DNA from: Myxococcota bacterium
Lineage (GTDB): Bacteria > Myxococcota > Polyangia > GCA-2747355 > JAKLHH01
DNA length: 7,853 bases
Direction of reading: 5' to 3'
Assembly (NCBI GenBank): GCA_022710245.1
Contig: JAKLHH010000319.1
Coordinates: 1 to 7,853, forward strand
Shown here: positions 1 through 4,900 of the stretch, one piece after another
How positions within the stretch are numbered: the first letter of the stretch is position 1
How the letters are laid out: every line of letters begins with the position of its first letter
Program-made: the position numbers and the translations under genes
The notes under the pieces: model-generated
What the model saw: only the letters and a program-made list of their open reading frames with translations
Told to the model about the DNA's origin: nothing
Database searches by the model: none

Positions 1-160
1 CCACCGCGAGCTCGGCGGCGGTGCGGCCGCCGAAGCGCCCGCGCGCGCCGTCGCAGACGGCGTAGATGCCGATCTCGGGCTCGACCAGCACGCAGTCGTC
101 GTTCGACGAACGGCGGCCGGTCTCGCTGCGTCCCGCGCTGACCAGGTGGAGCTGGCTCAT
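1..160 (-). CDS. pppA: PP2C-family Ser/Thr protein phosphatase, N-terminal fragment (T6SS PppA-type)
   Basis: Only the first 53 codons lie in the window; the gene continues past the left edge. The start of the PP2C fold is readable: a strand-forming N-terminus (SQLHLVSAG), then a SETGRRSSNDD segment (residues 12-22) matching the family motif G-x-x-R-x-x-N-E-D, then IYAVCDGARGR (residues 32-42) matching V-A-D-G-M-G-G. D38 and G39 are the usual metal-binding Asp-Gly; the Met-Gly that normally follows is Ala-Arg here. PP2C enzymes of T6SS loci (PppA/Stp) remove phosphate from threonines placed by the PpkA kinase, chiefly on the FHA protein, and so switch secretion off. The ATG overlaps the stop of the upstream FHA gene (ATGA at 157-160), so the two are probably translationally coupled. 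The assignment to PppA rests on this neighbourhood; the family call rests on the two motifs. Confidence 0.78.
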   Translation of the reverse strand, partial: MSQLHLVSAGRSETGRRSSNDDCVLVEPEIGIYAVCDGARGRFGGRTAAELAV

Positions 161-1158
161 CCCTTCTTCGCCTTCTTGCCGATCAGGTTGGAGTAGGCCT
201 TGCCAAACTGCGGCCCGAAGATGGTCTCGAAGGTCTCGTTGTCCTCCTCGGAGAGGTCGCGGTGCACGCGCTCGTAGGTCTCCCAGAGCGCGCGGTAGCT
301 CGGCGAGCGGTGCTCCTGGCTCGCCTCCTCGCCGATCGACTGCGGCGAGAGCCGCGTCAGCAGCGAGCGGACCCCGGCCATCAGCCCGTTCAGCAGCGCG
401 ACCTGATGCAGCATGATGTTCTTGAAGGCTCCCTCGAGCGCGCTGATCGCGCCGCTGCCCTCGCCGGCGAAGAGCAGCGCGGCGAGCTCGCCGGCGTCAC
501 CGGCCTCCTCGATGGGGCTGGGCCCCTCGCGGCCGAGCGCCTTGATGTCGAGGGCCTGACGGAACTGCTCCTGGCCCTTCTGCAGGGCGACGAAGAAGCG
601 GAGAAAGACCGAGAAGGAGGCCTCCAGGCGGGCAGCGAAGGTGGCCACGTCCTGCGCGCTCTGCAGCGGCCGTCCCAGCACGCGCCCGGCCACGCGATCC
701 ATCGCCTTGAGCGCGGTGCGCTCCATCAGCGCCTGCTCGCTGTCGTCGGAGAGCACGGCCGGCGCGATGACGCTCTGGTAGTTGCCCGTCGGCGGCCGCC
801 GCATCTCCCGCGGCAGCGCGACGGGCTGCACCTGCAGCACGAAGGGGACGATGCGGATCGTCTCGCCGCCCGAGAGGGGCGCCTCCTCGTTGGGTCGGAG
901 CTTCAGCTCCCCGACCTGCACCGAGTTGCTGCTACCGACCTGCGTGATGGAGAGCGCCCCCTGCGCCAGGCTGATCAGCGCGTGCCACTGCGAGACGTAC
1001 TGGTGGCTCAGCACCAGATCATTCATCTTGTTGCGGCCGATGCGGATGGGGAACTGATTGAAGAGGAGGTCGACCGTCTGGCCGTCGACCTCGTTGTGGA
1101 CGGTGATGCGCAGGCCTATGTTCTCGCTGCCGGCCTGCGGCTGGGATCTAGGGTCCAT
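157..1158 (-). CDS. tagH: T6SS-associated FHA domain protein, TagH/Fha type
   Basis: Protein of 333 residues. Residues about 17-112 form an FHA domain: IRIGR (G41, R42), the SHQYVSQWHA loop (residues 51-60) and GSSNSVQVG (75-83). After a linker, residues about 145-275 are a helical domain (TFAARLEASFSVFLRFFVALQKG) and the C-terminus carries LWETYERVHRDL and FETIFGPQFGKAY, matching the conserved tail of T6SS TagH/ImpI proteins. FHA domains bind phosphothreonine; in the Pseudomonas system Fha1 is phosphorylated by PpkA, reversed by PppA, and promotes assembly. Here the usual Ser-Arg-x-His is Ser-Gln-Trp-His (Q57, H59), so phosphopeptide binding may be altered. The frame stays open upstream to 1671, but that stretch crosses the divergent promoter region and shows no coding bias, so the ATG at 1158 is chosen. 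The nearest Shine-Dalgarno-like GAGGAG is 16 nt upstream, which is rather far. Confidence 0.88.
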   Translation of the reverse strand: MDPRSQPQAGSENIGLRITVHNEVDGQTVDLLFNQFPIRIGRNKMNDLVLSHQYVSQWHALISLAQGALSITQVGSSNSVQVGELKLRPNEEAPLSGGETIRIVPFVLQVQPVALPREMRRPPTGNYQSVIAPAVLSDDSEQALMERTALKAMDRVAGRVLGRPLQSAQDVATFAARLEASFSVFLRFFVALQKGQEQFRQALDIKALGREGPSPIEEAGDAGELAALLFAGEGSGAISALEGAFKNIMLHQVALLNGLMAGVRSLLTRLSPQSIGEEASQEHRSPSYRALWETYERVHRDLSEEDNETFETIFGPQFGKAYSNLIGKKAKKG

Positions 1159-1192
1159 CTCGCGACGCGCGCGGCTCCTCGACGACGGCCCT

Positions 1193-1220
1193 AGTGTAAC
1201 CTGGCTGCCCGCAGGATCAA
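1193..1220 (-). promoter_or_regulatory. Candidate sigma-70-type promoter for tagH-pppA
   Basis: Read on the minus strand, TTGATC (1220-1215) and TACACT (1198-1193) are separated by 16 bp, each matching four of six consensus bases. Transcription would start about 30 nt before the tagH ATG. The -35 hexamer coincides with the left half of the GATCAAC dyad, so a protein bound there would be expected to interfere with this promoter. This is a visual match in a GC-rich genome and is tentative. Confidence 0.4.
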
Positions 1221-1252
1221 CAAGTTGATCGGCCTGCGGCAAGAAGTTGATC
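1215..1252. promoter_or_regulatory. Candidate operator/enhancer: GATCAAC dyad plus third half-site
   Basis: GATCAAC (1215-1221) and GTTGATC (1224-1230) form a perfect 7-bp inverted repeat with a 2-bp centre; a third half-site GTTGATC follows at 1246-1252, 22 bp after the second, about two helical turns, so it would lie on nearly the same face of the DNA. The dyad centre is about 160 bp upstream of the start expected from the sigma-54-like promoter, a usual distance for an enhancer-binding activator. It also overlaps the leftward -35. The bound protein is unknown. Confidence 0.5.
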
Positions 1253-1265
1253 AGGCTGTGGCAAG
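1222..1265. repeat. 22-bp tandem near-repeat with partial third copy
   Basis: Two adjacent 22-bp units, 1222-1243 and 1244-1265, agree at 19 of 22 positions, both beginning AAGTTGATC and ending GGCAAG. A 12-bp tail of the first unit recurs at 1271-1282 (GCCTGCGGCGAG versus GCCTGCGGCAAG). The duplication carries the GTTGATC half-sites. Confidence 0.7.
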
Positions 1266-1357
1266 AGGTCGCCTGCGGCGAGCCAGCCAGGCATGACGCT
1301 CGGACCATTCGCCCCGCTCGCGTGGCGAACTTGCCCTGCTCGCCTCCTGCGGCGAGG

Positions 1358-1374
1358 CTGGAACGCTCCTTGCT
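1358..1374 (+). promoter_or_regulatory. Candidate sigma-54 (-24/-12) promoter of the T6SS structural operon
   Basis: CTGGAACGCTCCTTGCT matches the sigma-54 consensus YTGGCACG-N4-TTGCW at every specified base but one (A for C in the -24 element). The invariant GG (1360-1361) and GC (1372-1373) have the required 10-bp separation. Transcription would start near 1385, leaving a leader of about 150 nt before the first gene. Sigma-54 control of T6SS operons by dedicated enhancer-binding proteins (such as Vibrio VasH) is established. The upstream dyad fits the same scheme. Confidence 0.62.
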
Positions 1375-1420
1375 GGCGCGAGGGTGTGAGTGCGAGCAGG
1401 AAGCGGGAAGGCTACACACT

Positions 1421-1485
1421 TCACCACCGGAAGATGAGATCGAGGGTGCAAGCCAGAGCCCCCTCGCGCGTTTACCCGGTGGTGA
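1421..1485 (+). repeat. Nested inverted repeat in the predicted leader RNA
   Basis: TCACCACCGG (1421-1430) pairs perfectly with CCGGTGGTGA (1476-1485), a 10-bp stem enclosing 45 nt. Inside it CGAGGG (1441-1446) pairs with CCCTCG (1461-1466). Both stems lie downstream of the expected sigma-54 start and upstream of the first start codon, so they could fold in the leader RNA. No U-tract follows, so this is not a standard intrinsic terminator. The right arm of the outer stem contains GGTGA, complementary to the 16S rRNA tail. Confidence 0.5.
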
Positions 1486-1537
1486 GCAGCGATGGGAAGC
1501 TGGCGAAACCGCGCCACTTGAGGCAGAATCCGCCTGG

Positions 1538-4249
1538 GTGAACCGTAGCGTGCCACAGCTCCGCAGGGGCCTCTTCTTCGCAGCGCTCCTGGCCTCCCTG
1601 GCCACCAGCGCACCCGCGCGCGCGGCGCGGGGCCGCCCCGTGCTCACCATCAACGGCCTCGACCTGAGCAAGGCGCCCGTGGTCCGCGTCTACCTCAGCG
1701 ACCTCGACGGGACGCTGACGCCGATCGCCGATCGCAAGCCCCAGCACTACCGGCTGGTGGTCGACGCGGTGCCGCAGACCGGCGCCGACAAGCTGGAGCG
1801 CTTCCAGCAGGTCGGCGAGCCAGTGGCGCTGACCCTGGTGATCCAGGTCTCCCCCGCCCTGAAGGAGGTGCTCGTCCAGGCGGTCGACGCGGCCAAGCGC
1901 ATCTTCGACAGCCTCCCCGCCGGATCCAAGATCGGCCTCGTCGCCTACACCAACGTGGTGGTGCAGAACGTGCATCCAGGGCCGGCCGCTGCCGCCAAGG
2001 AGGCGGCCGATTCGCTGCGCATCCGCGACGACGCCGCCGAGGTGCAGCTCCCCGACGCGATCAAGGACGCCATCGAGGGGCTCGACGACCCCCGCCTGCC
2101 GAAGCAGCGCTACATCGCGGTGCTCTCCGACGGGCTCACCGCCGACCTCACCATGGCGCACTTCGTGGAGCTCGGCCGGCGCGCGCAGGACAAGGGGATC
2201 ATCGTCCACGCGGTGGGGTTCGCGACGCTGGAGCCGGCGCGGCTGCTCACCCTGCAGGAGCTCACCAAGGCGAGCGACGGCATCATGCGCGAGGCGAAGA
2301 ACGCCGAGGAGGTGAGCCGGAGGCTGGCCGCGGTCGCCGAGCAGATCCTCAACCAGAACGTCCTCCAGTACAGGCTCGCCGCGACCTTCTTCGACGGCAA
2401 GATCCACGAGCTCCTGGTGGAGACGCCGACCGGCGAGACCTCCAAGGCACTCTCGCTGGAGCTGCCGAAGCTGACCATCAAGGCCGAGGGCAAGGCCTGG
2501 TACAAGACCGTCTGGTTCCTGGTGGTGGTCCTCGGCGTGGCGCAGGTGGGCCTGGTCATGCTGGTGCTCGTCTTCCTCCGCGCCCGCGCCAGGCCGCGCA
2601 CGCCGCTGGTGACCCGCCCGCGCCCGGACGACGACGAGGACGAGGAGGACGAGGAGGAGCGCGAGGACGAGGACGAGGACGAAGCGGGAGACAAGGAGGA
2701 GGAGCGCGAGCGCGACGACGGGGATCGGCGCGAGAGCCGCGAGCCCCGCCGCACCGGGCAGCGGAGCATGGTCAGCGAGCGCGGCGAGCGCTCCAGCGTC
2801 GAGCGCCGCGCCCTGGACCGCACGCCACGTCCCGCCCGCACCGTCGATCGGGCCTCTGGCTCTCGCGCGGCGTACCCGCAGCCGGACGAGTCCCACCCCG
2901 CGTACCCCGACGACGACGTGACCACCGAGGCGCCGATCGACGACGGCCCCGCGAAGGAGCCGCGCCGCGGGCTGGAGGCCCTCTTCGCTCCCGACCCTGC
3001 CCTCTTCAACTCCAGCCCGGACCTCCCCGCCGCCGAGCCGCCGCGGCCAACCGGCGCGTCGCGAACCGCCGCGCGCGCCGAGGCTCCGCACGCCGACGCC
3101 CCCGACACCGAGGTGGCGCCACCGACGGGGCTCCGCAAGCTGGTCGGGCCGGCCCGCAACGACACCGCGCCGAACCCGTCCTTCCCCGACCCCTCGCTGC
3201 CCTCGCCCGCGCCGGGCGGGGGCTTCCGGCTGCCGCTGCCCGACCCGAACGAGTTCCTCTCCACCCAGGACGCGGGCGCGCCGGAGCCGGCGAAGGTGCG
3301 GCGCGGCGGCGCCGCGGCCACGCCGGGCGAGGTGGCGCTGCCGGACCCGGAGGAGTTCCTGCGCAAGATGGGCGCGCTCGAGCCAGCCTCGGGCGGACGC
3401 CCCGCGCGGCCCGAGCTCGAGGCGCTCTCGCTGCCGCAGGCCGGCCGCCCGGGGGCGACCCCCGCGCCGGGCGCGGCGAGCGTGGGGCAGCGGACGGGCG
3501 CGCCGGTGGTGACCGGCTCGGGCATCCCGCTGGCGCGTCCCGCCGTGGTGCCGATGACGATGCAGCCGGAGGCGGGCGTCCAGCCCGGCCGCTTCGTCGA
3601 CCGCAAGACCAAGGTGATCGCGGTCGAGGACCTGAGCGCCCCCGATCACGTGGCCTGGGTGGTGGTGCTCGGCAACCCGCCGCGCACGACGGTGGCGAAG
3701 GACGGCTTCACGCTCGGGGACGCACCGGGCTGCGACCTCGCCATCCCGGGGGTGAACGGCTTCGGGGTGCTGCGGCTGGAGTCGGGGAACTACAAGCTGG
3801 AGACGACGGGGCAGCGCGGCGAGACCTTGACCCTGCCGCTCCGGGACGGCGACCACTTCTCGCTCGGCGACGCCGAGCTGATCTTCAAGGTCGCCGCGCG
3901 CGCGGTCAGCGCCCCCCTCGCGGCGGTGCGGCTGGAGGTGCTCGACGGGATGGACATGGGGCGCAAGATCCCGCTGCAGGACGGCGAGGTCTACACCCTC
4001 GGCGCGCACTCGACCTGCGACCTGATCGTGCGGGGCGAGGGCGTCGAGCGCTGCCACGCCATCGCGGTGCGCAAGGGCAACCAGTGCATCATCTCCGACC
4101 TCGGCAGCAAGCGCGGGATCGGGTTTCAGGGCCAGCAGATCGGCTTCCGCAAGCTGCTCTCCTGGGAGGAGATCACGCTCGGCAACGTGCGCCTGGTCTA
4201 CGTCTTCGAGGAATGGGGCCCCGACACGGCCCAGGATGGTGAACCGTGA
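1538..4249 (+). CDS. VWA-TM-FHA-FHA membrane protein leading the T6SS operon
   Basis: Protein of 903 residues. A signal peptide (RRGLFFAALLASLATSAPARA) is followed by a VWA domain (about 92-275) with strand LTLVIQVSP and the LSDG motif (D198). The MIDAS triad is degraded: Q103-x-S105-x-A107 replaces D-x-S-x-S. A transmembrane helix spans about 325-347. Next come an acidic/mixed-charge tract (364-396), an Arg-rich then Pro/Ala-rich linker to about 700 with two LPDPxEFL motifs, and two FHA-like domains (about 706-787 and 796-897). The second keeps R-C-H and DLGSKRG; the first lacks the His and Arg. Predicted topology is periplasmic VWA and cytoplasmic FHAs. I do not recognise a named family. 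It may link an envelope signal to TagH or the membrane complex. The frame is open back to ATG 1247, but that part looks non-coding; GTG 1538 or GTG 1550 (preceded by GGTGA at 8 nt) gives a proper signal peptide. Confidence 0.82.
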   Translation: MNRSVPQLRRGLFFAALLASLATSAPARAARGRPVLTINGLDLSKAPVVRVYLSDLDGTLTPIADRKPQHYRLVVDAVPQTGADKLERFQQVGEPVALTLVIQVSPALKEVLVQAVDAAKRIFDSLPAGSKIGLVAYTNVVVQNVHPGPAAAAKEAADSLRIRDDAAEVQLPDAIKDAIEGLDDPRLPKQRYIAVLSDGLTADLTMAHFVELGRRAQDKGIIVHAVGFATLEPARLLTLQELTKASDGIMREAKNAEEVSRRLAAVAEQILNQNVLQYRLAATFFDGKIHELLVETPTGETSKALSLELPKLTIKAEGKAWYKTVWFLVVVLGVAQVGLVMLVLVFLRARARPRTPLVTRPRPDDDEDEEDEEEREDEDEDEAGDKEEERERDDGDRRESREPRRTGQRSMVSERGERSSVERRALDRTPRPARTVDRASGSRAAYPQPDESHPAYPDDDVTTEAPIDDGPAKEPRRGLEALFAPDPALFNSSPDLPAAEPPRPTGASRTAARAEAPHADAPDTEVAPPTGLRKLVGPARNDTAPNPSFPDPSLPSPAPGGGFRLPLPDPNEFLSTQDAGAPEPAKVRRGGAAATPGEVALPDPEEFLRKMGALEPASGGRPARPELEALSLPQAGRPGATPAPGAASVGQRTGAPVVTGSGIPLARPAVVPMTMQPEAGVQPGRFVDRKTKVIAVEDLSAPDHVAWVVVLGNPPRTTVAKDGFTLGDAPGCDLAIPGVNGFGVLRLESGNYKLETTGQRGETLTLPLRDGDHFSLGDAELIFKVAARAVSAPLAAVRLEVLDGMDMGRKIPLQDGEVYTLGAHSTCDLIVRGEGVERCHAIAVRKGNQCIISDLGSKRGIGFQGQQIGFRKLLSWEEITLGNVRLVYVFEEWGPDTAQDGEP

Positions 4250-4857
4250 GAAGGTCAGCGGGTCCGCTGCTCATCTGCGGGCTGGTCGCTCAGCTCGCCG
4301 CCTGCACGCCCCCGACGCCGCCCACCGCGCCCGGCATGCCGGGCGCGCCGAACATGCCGAACACGCCGACCGGCGACGACATGATCGCCGAGGCGCGCCG
4401 GCGCGGCCAGTCCGGCAGCGGCGGGGGTGGCGGGCCGATCTGCGAGCCGCCGCCGCTGGAGATCTTCGTCCAGGCCGACGACAAGCTGAACCCGAACAAG
4501 CTCGGGCAGCCGACGCCCGTCGAGGTGCGCGCGCTGCTGCTGCGCGAGCGAGGCACCTTCGACACGCTCGACTTCGAGACGGTCTGGAAGAACACGGCGC
4601 AGGCCCTGTCCAAGGACCTCGTCACCTCCGCCTCGTTGACCGTTTATCCAGGCAAGCTTAAGATCTACCCGATGAAGAGCGCCTGGGATGTCGCCTACGT
4701 GGCGCTCGTCGCGCTCTTCCAGGAGCCCCAGGGCCGCTCCTGGAAATATGTGATCGACGTCAAGAGCCAGAATCGCCGCTGCGCGGACCGCGAGGAGCTC
4801 CACACCATGATCCACGCGGTCGTCAGCGGTAGCCAGATCGGCAAGCCGACCGAGTGA
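4246..4857 (+). CDS. tssJ: T6SS outer-membrane lipoprotein TssJ
   Basis: Protein of 203 residues, secreted and lipidated: a signal peptide ends in the lipobox LAAC, giving C20 as the lipidated residue, with Thr at +2, consistent with outer-membrane sorting. The TssJ/SciN core starts near residue 70: LEIFVQADDKLNPNKLGQPTPVEV in two parts (70-93), FDTLDFETVWKN (105-116), DLVTSASLTVYPGK (124-137) and a VALVALFQEPQGRSWKY region (152-168). TssJ anchors the periplasmic part of TssM to the outer membrane. A Pro/Gly/Met-rich tether of about 45 residues lies between C20 and the core, longer than a minimal TssJ needs. Two further cysteines, C66 and C179, flank the core and could form a disulfide. The GTG start overlaps the stop of the previous gene (GTGA, 4246-4249) and is preceded by AGGATGGTGA. 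Confidence 0.93.
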   Translation: MRRSAGPLLICGLVAQLAACTPPTPPTAPGMPGAPNMPNTPTGDDMIAEARRRGQSGSGGGGGPICEPPPLEIFVQADDKLNPNKLGQPTPVEVRALLLRERGTFDTLDFETVWKNTAQALSKDLVTSASLTVYPGKLKIYPMKSAWDVAYVALVALFQEPQGRSWKYVIDVKSQNRRCADREELHTMIHAVVSGSQIGKPTE

Positions 4858-4900
4858 CTTGCCGGCGCGCCCGCCTGGCGCGGCGCAGCGAGGGTGCAAC

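Larger units (their letters stand above)
1159..1537. other. Divergent intergenic control region
   Basis: These 379 bp separate the two divergent start codons. Reading frames stay open through it on both strands, but third positions lack the strong G/C preference of the flanking genes and the translations (for example MIRLWQEVACGEPARHD from 1247) are low in family-like character, so it is treated as non-coding. It holds a leftward sigma-70-like promoter, a GATCAAC/GTTGATC half-site cluster inside a 22-bp near-repeat, a short TTCGCC/GGCGAA inverted repeat (1308-1313 and 1324-1329), a rightward sigma-54-like promoter, and a nested inverted repeat downstream of that promoter. Confidence 0.75.

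Noticed and set aside
262..1194. 310-codon plus-strand open frame opposite tagH
   Set aside because: Shadow of tagH; the plus-strand product has no domain-like pattern.
1448..1461. Leftward sigma-54-like GC-N10-CC
   Set aside because: The -12 part is fair, but the -24 part (GGGGGCTC) is a poor match and it lies almost 300 bp from tagH.
1247..1537. N-terminal extension of the VWA-FHA protein from ATG 1247
   Set aside because: Codons here lack the G/C-ending bias of the gene, the peptide has no signal sequence at its start, and it would bury the real signal peptide near residue 100 and cover the sigma-54-like promoter.
1159..1671. N-terminal extension of the leftward FHA protein to 1671
   Set aside because: It would run through the whole divergent control region and into the opposite gene; the FHA fold begins shortly after ATG 1158.
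2627..2690. GAC/GAG runs as a DNA microsatellite
   Set aside because: The runs are irregular and explained by the acidic protein tract they encode; unlike the TssL GAGCGC run there is no clean repeating unit.
1472..4057. 861-codon open frame on the minus strand, antisense to the VWA-FHA gene
   Set aside because: Its translation is Arg/Gly/His/Leu-rich with no recognisable family, as expected for an antisense shadow of a GC-rich gene.
4859..4900. TssK start at TTG 4859
   Set aside because: It adds 14 residues not expected before the conserved KPMWREGLF signature, and GTG 4901 has the better ribosome site.
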